Shown here one piece after another: positions 47,493 through 58,400 of a stretch of DNA of 64,000 nucleotides. The notes beneath the pieces were generated by a model. It searched no databases, was not told the DNA's origin, and saw nothing but the letters and a program-made list of their open reading frames with translations. Location of the stretch: positions 12,645,387 through 12,709,386 of the forward strand of contig OU612069.1 in the NCBI GenBank assembly GCA_914767715.1. Reading direction: 5' to 3'. The position numbers were made by a program, and so were the translations under genes. Position 1 is the stretch's first letter. Every line of letters starts with the position of its first letter. The stretch comes from Membranipora membranacea. Lineage: Eukaryota; Bryozoa; Gymnolaemata; Cheilostomatida; Membraniporidae.

Positions 47493-49312
47493 CCAACACC
47501 TCTATTTATTTCCCCATTGCTTTACATGCAAACTATGTTGACTTGTCACCTCAATAGGCCTGCTTCAGGTTCTTTCAATTCTTTAACCATAGCACTCAAA
47601 ATGATGGTATACTTCTGCTCTTCCATATTGGTGACTATGGGTTGAAAATTCGTTGTCAGAATTTTTCAGTGGCCCCATATGTAAGACCATTGCATTTATC
47701 ACACATTTCCGGTCTAATTTCTATGAGCCAATCCGTATGCATTGATCTTCAAAAAATGAAATTGCAAAAAAGATTTTCAAACTTTAATTCAATAAATTTC
47801 CATTGCAAATACACCTGAAAATATTAACAGAGTTCAATATCACTGATAGCAGTGCTTTTGAATTGGCTACAGCCTCATTTGTCATCATCATACTAATCAT
47901 TTTATTTTGGAGGATGGGTGCAACAAGTTGACCTTCACCCAATTACAGGTGTATTACCTAATAGTGACCGGACTGACGGCAACGGGTCTTCAAAGTTGGT
48001 CACATACGACCTCTGTTGGTACGCTTGCATGGTGCGAAGTTCGGAGGCGATCCATCCATAGCGTGACTGGCCACGGCCATTTGACCATAAGACCGTTGCC
48101 CTCAAAACTCACCTTGTCAGGCTTTGCTCCCTTATTGGTCTCTAAAATGGTATCTTGCTTAGGTTGCAGCTTACAGATATACAATGTTCATGACCATCAT
48201 CGGCAAAGTCTGCAGCGACGGCTCAGGTTGTCTACAGACATAAGACAGAAGAGATGTTAAGCTAAAGTGTGACGTATACATGTCATTTGGAAGTAACTTT
48301 TCCTTGTCAAGCGGGGAGATAACTTCAAATAATGACCCAATGACTGAAGATATAGTTGTTTATTGAGTAATGGGGTGGGGTTTTGACCTTCAGAAATGCA
48401 TTCAAGGAGACACTCATTAATTCAACACACTTAAATCTAGTTAGAGTCTTATAAAGAAGAAGAAGAGAGAACAAGTCCGGACTTGCCCGACAGTTGCAAA
48501 TTCATGTGCTGTAAGCACCAGACGAAGTGTTTTATGAGGTTAAGATATAGTATAGTCATATTGATTGAGGATTGGGGTGTAATATTGGGGTTCGGGGTTG
48601 GCAGCCTGAGGTATGTGAGCCAAATTTGGGGTTTTGGGGTCAGCTTTTGGGGTTTAGGGGTCAGGTTCGGGGTCAATATTTGGGGTTTGCAGTTCGCAGT
48701 TTGGGGTTTGCAGCCTACACTCTGGGGTTCACGGCCTACTTTCTGGGGTTTGGGGGTCATAAACGAGGGTTTGGTGTTTAGATGTCAGTTTTTGGGGTTT
48801 GGGGGTCAGTTTTTGGGGTTTGGGGGTCCTTTTTTGGGGTTTGAGGGTCAATATTTGGGGTTTGCAGTTCACACTTTGGGGTTTGCAGCTCACAGTTTGG
48901 GGTTTGCAGCATGAATGAAGTTTGGGGTTTGCAGCTCGCATTTTGGGGTTTGAAGCTTGAAGTTTTGGGTTAAAAGCTGGCAGTTTTGAATTTTTGGGCT
49001 CAAAAGCGGATTCAGGGGTCAACAGTTGGGGTTCAACACGACGACATGTTGCTCAGCTAACCCAGCACTCTTTTCCATCACATATCTTCTTAGTACCAAT
49101 ATGATTATGTTAACCTAGTTCATACAGGACAAGCCACCAGCCCACCCCCCCCCCTCATGCCCAACCCTACCGGTGCCCACCAATGTCACCAACCCTTAAA
49201 TGTTCCATAACCTACCCAGCCAGGTCACTGAATAATGTTTTTCCTTTGAAGTTGCTATATTTACTGCAGTCAGCTGATGGTGCAAGTTTGTCTGCTAGTT
49301 CTACTATTACTA
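47493..49312. repeat. 1.82-kb tandem repeat, unit 1
   Basis: Begins CCAACACCTCTATTTATTTC. Almost identical to unit 2 (a few single-base differences noticed, e.g. near 48765, 49234 and 49311). It contains a TTTGGGGTTTGCAG minisatellite at 48590-49035. Frames of up to 143 aa on both strands are low-complexity or unsupported, and repeat because the unit repeats. Confidence 0.95.
48590..49035. repeat. TTTGGGGTTTGCAG minisatellite (unit 1)
   Basis: About 30 imperfect units of 14-20 bp with a GGGGTT core and variable spacers (GCAGTTC, GGGGTCAG, GCAGCTC). Strong strand asymmetry with frequent G runs. An equivalent array lies at 50410-50855. Confidence 0.9.
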
Positions 49313-51132
49313 CTAACACCTCTATTTATTTCCCCATTGCTTTACATGCAAACTATGTTGACTTGTCACCTCAATAGGCCTGCTTCAGGTTCTTTCAATT
49401 CTTTAACCATAGCACTCAAAATGATGGTATACTTCTGCTCTTCCATATTGGTGACTATGGGTTGAAAATTCGTTGTCAGAATTTTTCAGTGGCCCCATAT
49501 GTAAGACCATTGCATTTATCACACATTTCCGGTCTAATTTCTATGAGCCAATCCGTATGCATTGATCTTCAAAAAATGAAATTGCAAAAAAGATTTTCAA
49601 ACTTTAATTCAATAAATTTCCATTGCAAATACACCTGAAAATATTAACAGAGTTCAATATCACTGATAGCAGTGCTTTTGAATTGGCTACAGCCTCATTT
49701 GTCATCATCATACTAATCATTTTATTTTGGAGGATGGGTGCAACAAGTTGACCTTCACCCAATTACAGGTGTATTACCTAATAGTGACCGGACTGACGGC
49801 AACGGGTCTTCAAAGTTGGTCACATACGACCTCTGTTGGTACGCTTGCATGGTGCGAAGTTCGGAGGCGATCCATCCATAGCGTGACTGGCCACGGCCAT
49901 TTGACCATAAGACCGTTGCCCTCAAAACTCACCTTGTCAGGCTTTGCTCCCTTATTGGTCTCTAAAATGGTATCTTGCTTAGGTTGCAGCTTACAGATAT
50001 ACAATGTTCATGACCATCATCGGCAAAGTCTGCAGCGACGGCTCAGGTTGTCTACAGACATAAGACAGAAGAGATGTTAAGCTAAAGTGTGACGTATACA
50101 TGTCATTTGGAAGTAACTTTTCCTTGTCAAGCGGGGAGATAACTTCAAATAATGACCCAATGACTGAAGATATAGTTGTTTATTGAGTAATGGGGTGGGG
50201 TTTTGACCTTCAGAAATGCATTCAAGGAGACACTCATTAATTCAACACACTTAAATCTAGTTAGAGTCTTATAAAGAAGAAGAAGAGAGAACAAGTCCGG
50301 ACTTGCCCGACAGTTGCAAATTCATGTGCTGTAAGCACCAGACGAAGTGTTTTATGAGGTTAAGATATAGTATAGTCATATTGATTGAGGATTGGGGTGT
50401 AATATTGGGGTTCGGGGTTGGCAGCCTGAGGTATGTGAGCCAAATTTGGGGTTTTGGGGTCAGCTTTTGGGGTTTAGGGGTCAGGTTCGGGGTCAATATT
50501 TGGGGTTTGCAGTTCGCAGTTTGGGGTTTGCAGCCTACACTCTGGGGTTCACGGCCTACTTTCTGGGGTTTGGGGGTCATAAACGATGGTTTGGTGTTTA
50601 GATGTCAGTTTTTGGGGTTTGGGGGTCAGTTTTTGGGGTTTGGGGGTCCTTTTTTGGGGTTTGAGGGTCAATATTTGGGGTTTGCAGTTCACACTTTGGG
50701 GTTTGCAGCTCACAGTTTGGGGTTTGCAGCATGAATGAAGTTTGGGGTTTGCAGCTCGCATTTTGGGGTTTGAAGCTTGAAGTTTTGGGTTAAAAGCTGG
50801 CAGTTTTGAATTTTTGGGCTCAAAAGCGGATTCAGGGGTCAACAGTTGGGGTTCAACACGACGACATGTTGCTCAGCTAACCCAGCACTCTTTTCCATCA
50901 CATATCTTCTTAGTACCAATATGATTATGTTAACCTAGTTCATACAGGACAAGCCACCAGCCCACCCCCCCCCCCTCATGCCCAACCCTACCGGTGCCCA
51001 CCAATGTCACCAACCCTTAAATGTTCCATAACCTACCCAGCCAGGTCACTGAATAATTTTTTTCCTTTGAAGTTGCTATATTTACTGCAGTCAGCTGATG
51101 GTGCAAGTTTGTCTGCTAGTTCTACTATTAGG
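49313..51132. repeat. 1.82-kb tandem repeat, unit 2
   Basis: Full second unit with the G-rich minisatellite at 50410-50855. Differences from unit 1 include GAGGG versus GATGG, one extra C in a C run, and TTTTTTT versus TGTTTTT. Confidence 0.95.
50410..50855. repeat. TTTGGGGTTTGCAG minisatellite (unit 2)
   Basis: Counterpart of the array at 48590-49035 with one visible base change. Confidence 0.9.
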
Positions 51133-51608
51133 TCCAACACCTCTATTTATTTCCCCATTGCTTTACATGCAAACTATGTTGACTTGTCACCTCAATAGGC
51201 CTGCTTCAGGTTCTTTCAATTCTTTAACCATAGCACTCAAAATGATGGTATACTTCTGCTCTTCCATATTGGTGACTATGGGTTGAAAATTCGTTGTCAG
51301 AATTTTTCAGTGGCCCCATATGTAAGACCATTGCATTTATCACACATTTCCGGTCTAATTTCTATGAGCCAATCCGTATGCATTGATCTTCAAAAAATGA
51401 AATTGCAAAAAAGATTTTCAAACTTTAATTCAATAAATTTCCATTGCAAATACACCTGAAAATATTAACAGAGTTCAATATCACTGATAGCAGTGCTTTT
51501 GAATTGGCTACAGCCTCATTTGTCATCATCATACTAATCATTTTATTTTGGAGGATGGGTGCAACAAGTTGACCTTCACCCAATTACAGGTGTATTACCT
51601 AATAGTGA
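51133..51608. repeat. 1.82-kb tandem repeat, unit 3 (truncated)
   Basis: Matches the first 475 bp of the unit and stops at ATTACCTAATAGTG, before the minisatellite. The sequence after 51608 is unrelated. Confidence 0.9.
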
Positions 51609-51949
51609 ATTAATTCACTTAGCTTGAGTGCAGCTGAAATTCAGTATTTAGGAGACGTGTGGATGATTACCCAAACTTTTGGATATACACTTATCATTTT
51701 CTCATTCTTTGTTAAAATATTCTAATTTATACTTAGAAAATCTGATATCACCTTTTAACTGTTTTAGAAGAGCATTTAGCACATGTTTTTTGACAAGAAA
51801 AGTGACATCGAAACTGTGTATTGCTAGCCTAAGCTCAGAAGAGAGAACTAACAATGCAGAGCTGGGAAATCTGTTTCGATCATGTCTGTTTGATAAAAAT
51901 AAAGTTGTCCTCTCTTCTAGCCAAATGTAGGTGCTCAATATTTGCGACA

Positions 51950-52062
51950 GAAGCTCTATCGATCAGAGATACACATACTAATAGTGTAATCTCGAAATCA
52001 GTGTGGTATGTGTATACATGCAATAGTATATCACGTGATCAGTGTGGATGTTTAGTTTAATA
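51950..52062. repeat. Inverted copy of the sequence flanking the 7.27-kb element
   Basis: The reverse complement contains TCACGTGATATACTATTGCA, CACTGATTTCGAGATTACAC and ACTATTAGTATGTGTATC, matching pieces from both flanks of the element (40120-40152 and 47424-47490), joined without the element. Confidence 0.6.
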
Positions 52063-52229
52063 CATCAATTTCAATCTTAAACCAATCATAAGTACCAGAA
52101 CAACTATCCGACCAATCAGACTAACATATTCAATGAAGGTTAATGGAAGGTCACATACACAAGAAACGGTTGCCTTGCAAAATCAATGTGTTACAAATAT
52201 TTGTGATGGTGTTCATTTAAACAATGAAA

Positions 52230-52500
52230 CATCACCGTGACTATTACCAAGGAGTTGTAGACCCTACAACTCCTTGGTATTACTCTCATTGTTGTTCCAG
52301 GTAAGTTGCAACTACAACACATAACTTTATACAATTGTGAATAAAAACAATGAGAGTTCAGTTAGGTGACTTCCAAATTCATTAAGAATTCTTAGTTTTA
52401 CCAACCCAAGTTAGTTAGTCCCTCCGTCTAACCAAGGAGTAATAGCAATGAACTATTAGTTCATTGGTAATAGCCCCCTGTTACTCCTTGGTCTAACCTT
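52230..52500. repeat. ACCAAGGAGTTG hairpin cluster
   Basis: TACCAAGGAGTTGTAG at 52247 pairs perfectly with CTACAACTCCTTGGTA after a 3-base loop. Further ACCAAGGAGTAATAG and GTTACTCCTTGGT words face each other at 52430-52495 around GAACTATTAGTTC. Confidence 0.7.
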
Positions 52501-52826
52501 ACCTAACTCCTTGTTTAACCTGCACTCACAGCAATGGAGAGGAAGTTCATTGCTCATAGTTTAGGACTTAATCTCACTTTGACTTACAACCTTTCTTAGT
52601 CACACCAGCTGGATTGGATCGCCTGGTTTTGTTGTCATTGATGTTCTACGCCAGCAACTAGTAGCCATCTTTTCGTACAGTGCATCAATGATGGGCCCTT
52701 GCAGTGATATAATAAAAGGGTACACACTGCAATATAAAGTTTAGTTGTGAAACACCTCTTACCTGAGTAACAAGCCTGTAAACCAGTGGGTTACATTCTT
52801 GACAGAAATTTGTGCCTTTCAGATTG

Positions 52827-53328
52827 GGCACTAAAAGCCGTCACTGGCAACGGGTGTTGTAAGACAGGTGCTTCGTGTATGGGACATGTCTTGTAGCACT
52901 CAAGGCATAAACCGCCTTGTTGTTGGTGCTGTATGAGTGCCGAATGATTGCTGTAAGACATGTCTCATATGGCACCTGCCACACAACTAAGGACACCTGA
53001 GTGTGTTGGATTATAAAAGTATCATTACAGAAAATGTCCAGTTCTGTATGGGCAATAGCCAGTTTTATGAAAAGAGTCATAGTAGAGGGTTTGTTGGTGC
53101 AGCCCATGTTGCAATGTAAGACACAGATAAGGTACTTAGTCTGATCCAACACAGGTGTGTTGTAAGACATGTTGTACAACTTCTCTTAAGGGACAAAATA
53201 ATTTTAACGATAAAGGCTGTATAACAATGCTGTATTGTATCTAAGAACAATGCTGTAGAGGCATTGAGCGCTGTAAGACCTGTCCTACAACATGCCTTAC
53301 AACACCTGTTGCCAGCAACGGTTTTTAG
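52827..53328. mobile_element. MITE with GGGCACTAAAA terminal inverted repeats
   Basis: Left end TGGGCACTAAAAGCCGTCAC then TGGCAACGGGTGTTGTAAG; right end, inverted, TGGGCACTAAAAACCGTTGC then TGGCAACAGGTGTTGTAAG. Flanks TTCAGAT and TTCAGAAT suggest a short target duplication. Partial related ends recur at about 53650-53690 and 53755-53785, just upstream of the small membrane-protein gene. Confidence 0.7.
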
Positions 53329-53853
53329 TGCCCATTCAGAATTTCACAATTTTTTGTGATGACCTAAAATTTGTCTTGACTAACTCCTAAGTGCTCCATT
53401 ACAGAAAAAGTCCTGTTCTGTATGGGCAGTAGAGGGCCTGAGGCTTTGTAGGTGCGGCCCATGTTGTGTGCTTTGATATATTTTAGGTACTTTTTCCAAT
53501 CAAAAACTCAGGTATTAAGAAATGTGTGGCAGGTGTTGTATGGGACATCTCTTACAGCACACATGCGACCCCTAGAGCACAAACATCGATGCCTTATAGG
53601 CATTAAGTGCTGTAAGACACGTCCCAAACAGCATCCGCAAGACATCTAACAGTACCACTGGCAGCGGTAGTTTTTAGGGCCCATTCAGAACAGCATTTTT
53701 GTTTGTACCCCTAGTGCACAAACAAAAATGCCTTATAGGCCTTAAGTGCAAACGACAGTTTTTAGTGCCCATTCAGAACAGCATGAACTTTTGTAATGTT
53801 ATAGAAAGTTCCAATTTTTTTACAGAGAGTTTGTATAACTTTTGGTTCTCTAA

Positions 53854-54873
53854 ATGTCAGGAAACCCCAGGCCTACAGGACGTCCGTATGAGCCACTGTC
53901 TTTAGCTGGAAAGTCTATCAAGAAGTGGACAGCGGCTGTGTTTATTGGCAGTTGGATCATTGGTGGTGCTTTGGCGTATCGCATGTAAGTACATGCAAGA
54001 CATTTCTAGGAGCAGACACAGTCATTAGCTAGTTTCAGCCCCCCCCCCCCAAACTCTGCCCCACCCTTGTCTAATAGCATCCATTCAAACTCTTGGTACC
54101 TGCTGAGTAAATTGGGGAGTTTGATGTTAAGAATAAGATAAAGAGACACGATTGAAACTTTCCATCAGGTTCCGACTCAGGAACCACGATTTCCATTTAA
54201 CCTTCCAGTGGTGTTGCAAATAAATGGGCCGTACATACTTTCCTTCACCAAATATAACTTTTAATTGCAGAGATTTGATTATTTACAGTTAAAACAATTA
54301 AATTATAAAATGTATGATTCGGTAGAATTGATCTGCATTGTAGGTGGAAAAGACAAAATGAAAACTGGCTTTTTCAACAGATTAAGGGAGAAATACGCAA
54401 TCCACAATCAGATAACCAACCTACTGTAGGTTAATATTGGGCAAGCAGTTTTTTACCCAGTTAATGACTAGAAATAATGTGTGAGCAGAAGAAATATAGT
54501 GCAAAAATTCACAAATCATGACTGCAGTTCAGTGTCCCCGTCTGCCTCCTTCCACACAAGCCGGCCAAGCTTGCTAAGTCTAGTTAAATGGAGTAGTTAT
54601 TCCTTGGCGGTGGGGGGGATGTCGTCGAGTCAGCAAGAGTCTGGGGCCTAAGACTATGGTAGAATAAGACCTAGTCCTAGTGTGTAACAAAGAAACTAAG
54701 AAATTATATGCCATGTAATAAGTTGTGACTACTTCTCTCACTTCCAGGACACCCAGAGAAGGCTTCTTACTATGATAGAAGAGGCAGATAAAAGAGCCGA
54801 TCCTTACGCTAAACACACCGCTATGAGAGAGAATTATGTTGTAACTAACACAGATGTAGATCCGCGTAAATAA
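53854..54873 (+). CDS. 112-aa single-pass membrane protein, possibly UQCC3-like
   Basis: Three exons, 53854-53984, 54344-54425 and 54748-54873, join with GT/AG borders and agreeing phases (2, 0) to give 113 codons including the TAA. The N-terminus is short and basic (KSIKKW), followed by a membrane segment at residues about 25-42 (WTAAVFIGSWIIGGALAY), then a hydrophilic, helical tail containing DTQRRLLTMIEEADKRADPY. An N-terminal anchor, a tail of this length, and a TQ-LL-T-EEA pattern with later RxN residues recall UQCC3, a mitochondrial inner-membrane assembly factor for complex III. That likeness is from memory and weak. Other small mitochondrial or endoplasmic reticulum membrane proteins are possible. 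A poly(A) signal AATAAA lies at 55002-55007. The gene model is much more secure than the identity. Confidence 0.7.
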
Positions 54874-55001
54874 CTTCCAAATACTTACAAGTAAGTCACA
54901 ATCATTCTTGCCGCATCCTGAAATCAACGATTCTGACACATAAACGCTGGTTATAACAATTATCACCTCACATAAGAAAGTAACTCCAAAGAAGGTCAAA
55001 T

Positions 55002-55007
55002 AATAAA
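55002..55007 (+). promoter_or_regulatory. Poly(A) signal AATAAA for the small membrane-protein gene
   Basis: AATAAA 129 bp after the stop codon at 54871-54873 and before the first SLX4-like exon at 55286, at a suitable distance for a short 3' UTR. Confidence 0.4.
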
Positions 55008-55285
55008 ATTGGGAAGAGCTTGGGAACCCTGGCTAGTGTTGTAGCTGCAAAGATGGGCTATTGGCCTATATTCTCAATCAACTGAGACAGTGATCAAAAT
55101 TGCAAAGTTTTCTAAGGAAGTGATCTTATTACTACTTGTGAAGGAAGATGATTGAATGTATTATAGGCTCTCGTGCTGATTTTGTTAGGATATAACCTTC
55201 TGCTATGGCAGTTGGCAACAACCAAGGGGTTTTGCTAGGCAACTTTCAATTTTTGTCTTATTTCCTTCACATGTATCGACTTTAG

Positions 55286-55446
55286 TAGAACAGAATATAT
55301 CTGCTCGGCCAGCTCGAAAAGGAAAGTTCAAGTTTAAGCCAGTTAATGAGGTAACCGCAGCACTAAACAGGAAACGGAAAACACCGCCTGCTGAATCACC
55401 ATCTGTATCTGATGGTCGTCACGGGGAACCGGCTGCATTTCAGAGA
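55286..55446 (+). CDS. SLX4: SLX4-like exon, basic linker (first exon recognised)
   Basis: Open only in one frame, with NISARPARKGKFKFKPVNEV and a nuclear-localisation-like ALNRKRKTPP. Acceptor at TTTAG 55285 or alternatively TAG 55288, both phase 1 entry; donor GTGAGT, phase 0. No upstream start exon could be identified between here and 54874. Confidence 0.5.
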
Positions 55447-58400
55447 GTGAGTATAATGCTATCACATTATTGTAATGAAGTTAACAGGTCTGCCAGGTCT
55501 TTTGTAGATCCAATGAGCCTGCATTTGGGATCGCTTCACCTTTACGACTTAGCAGAGGAGGGAAGCGATTCCGAATGCAGGCAATCTGGATAATACTTGA
55601 GCTAGCTCTTAGCTAAATATACATCCGTAATAAAAGTGGTTCCCTCAAACATTGGGTTTTACAATAATAAGCTTCCAAAATGACAATCTGATTGCTCCTT
55701 GCTTTGTGAGCGAGATATGCCAGAGGCCTTTGAATGGAACAATGTGTTGAGCGAGTTTTTTTGGACCAATTCGTTAACTTGATGGACAAAAAGACTAAGG
55801 CTCTTGAACAGAGGCAAAAACACCCTAAGGCTCTACTGACATATTGTGTCTATCATAAAATATTGGCAGTTTTTTACTCAGTCTGTCTTATATATAGAAT
55901 TATGTATCAGGTTAAGAGGTGGAGATCGAGGCTTAACAGCCCCTCCGCTCAAGAGGAAACAACTCAGCGACCCACCACTAGAGGGCGCTCTTCAGTATCA
56001 GCTAAAGATCACCCTAAAGTAACAAATCGAAGGTCGACAGCTGGCACTTCACTCTCCAAAAAGGTTTGTTATGAATCTGAAATTATCGCAGCAGTTTGCC
56101 ACTTGCAATGTGATCTGTTGAATATTGTAATTCAATTGAGGGTGTTCAAATTGTACCTAGTATCCCCGAGTCAAATTCTCTTACCTGTGAGTGATAGAGT
56201 GATAGAGTGCTAGGCAAAGCGATGAAATCACCTTGTAACCTTAGCCTTTGACCCTGGTATAAAACTATTCTGTTGCTCACCACCATGCGCTCCTCTGCGT
56301 CCAGAAGGTCAGGGAAGACTTCTATAAAGTACTCAGGCTATAAATTCAGTCAACATATCGGGTACTCAGATTTATAAAAGGAAACCAGGAAGGCCAAAAG
56401 GGACGTCTCAATCCTCCACAGAGCTAAAAAACCTCGGTATAAATATGAACGGTTAGTGAAATTAATGTGCAGAGTTAGCAGACCTTCTCGGCCGTGGCGC
56501 AATGGGTAAGGCATGGGTCTTTCAATCGAGAGGTCCCGTGTTCGATTCCCGGCGTTGCACGGTGGTGTCAGGCAGAGCATCCGCCCTCAAATGCTCCTGT
56601 GCCCCATCAGGATCCAGTCCGTAGACCCCTACTGATATCGAGACAAAAAAAACAAGTAACATCAAGGTTTCTCACATGGTATCACAGGGTATCGAGACTA
56701 TAAATGGATGTGAGTTAGCAGACCTTCTCTAATTCATCAGTATTTTGATTTGAGAGCAGTTTATATGTGTCTTATAAGACTCATCAGAGTAAGTTCACTT
56801 GTTAAGTTTGACTCATAGTTCATCGTCCAAATATATACACATCAATTGATAATGTACACGGATGGATATTAGTAGGTAAGATGTGGCCCAGTTGGCTAGA
56901 ACGCGAGACTTCAGCCTGCAAGTGTTGAAGGTCATGAGTCCGAAACCCACTTAGCTCCTCTGGCTACTATAGGGATTGTTGGACCCCCAGGTCTGCTCCT
57001 ACCTGCCTACAAATTGAAAGCAAATTTGTGCAGGCATTGCGGCCAAGCTCTCAAACACACGTTCCCCCATCATTCGGTCTGTGGCCTGTGATTAAATCTT
57101 GTGATTTTAACAACAAAATTTCACCAACAGACCTCATGCCCCCGCAGAAAGTCATGATTGCACAGAAGAGTAATGTATTCTCCTTAGGTAAAGATTCAGG
57201 TTAAAATTAGTTAAATTCTTGCTAGCTTACAATAGCAATTAAAATTATTAAAACGAGGATATATCTAACATTTAGCTACGCCCAACCTTTAGTGGCTTCA
57301 CCTTGGCTTATATTCATTCCCATTTTTGGTTTGGTTTATATTCACAGACTTGGGGCATCAGTCAGGTGATGATCCTGAAGTTGTGGTACCTGAGACACCC
57401 GATCATTCAGCTAAGAGAACACAGGCTAGCAGAAGAATCATGACTGATGCGTCACCTGTGACCAGTACTCAGATGTCTCCAGAAGCTAGCAAGACGGGGT
57501 GTGCACGAGCGTCCCTTACTGATGAGCAAACAAGAATTAAGGCTGACTAGAGCACTATTAGACCGTTAGATGACACATCAAGCATAGATTGTACTGACAG
57601 AGAGTAAGCTCTGGTAAGAAAAACTCATGACATACCTTGATAATCCTCATCAGCCCCATCATTTGTTGGGCTAGTTTGAGGGACATATTGTTGGCTAGTT
57701 TAGGAGACGTATTGTTAGCTAGTTTGAGAGACTTATTGTTAGCTAGCACAAATTTAGCTGGCCAAGGTGGGAGATTAAGCTAGCCATGCATTTGACTTTT
57801 CAAGCCTGTACAAAATGGTGAACATTTCCTCCTGCTATTTCTTCACTCATCTAAGGTCTATGTAGCCTATTTGTTGGGTGTATCACATTTTCTGTCGGTT
57901 GCCGTTATGTTTTTAACCTGATGATGCATTGTCATTTGTGTCTCTTTGTCACATTAAGGCGGTCGTCATTTCTTAATAATATGGACTTATGCCTTTGGAG
58001 TTGCCTCCTCTCTGATATAAAGGAGATAATTCTTCGGGTTTTGTACCATGCCATCATTTCTCAGCATGTGAGCTTCTTTCATTCTTCCTTTTATTCAAAT
58101 CTCATAAGCTCATCAATTTTCCTTGTGTATCGCGCCTGGTGGACTGTTGATTGCCTGTTTACAGAGATCATTGGGCTCAGGTGATTACATGTGTCGGTTA
58201 CTTACAAACCGTGATTTATCAGATGCTGTTATCAAGACTAACATGTGTGATATACCCGTACATAAAGTAGTGCTAGCTTCAAGATATCAACAACTACATC
58301 AGGTTTGTGTCTGCACTATGTGATTATCTCAGGTTAGAAACATACGCTTGATGAGCTTACTGCTCACTTTTGTATGGTAAATTCCACATGGGAGCTCACA

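Noticed and set aside
47907-48260. 117-aa plus-strand frame, repeated at 49727
   Set aside because: No domain recognised, an antisense frame of 64 aa overlaps it, and the repetition only reflects the tandem array.
48449-49022. Frames of 97-143 aa on both strands rich in Gly-Phe-Trp or Lys-Pro-Gln (and their copies at 50269-50842)
   Set aside because: They are translations of the GGGGTTTGCAG minisatellite, open on both strands and duplicated with the 1.82-kb unit.
56490-56562. Possible functional tRNA gene
   Set aside because: The sequence has both Pol III boxes, but the acceptor and anticodon stems do not pair well, and it continues into a SINE body with an 18-bp target duplication.
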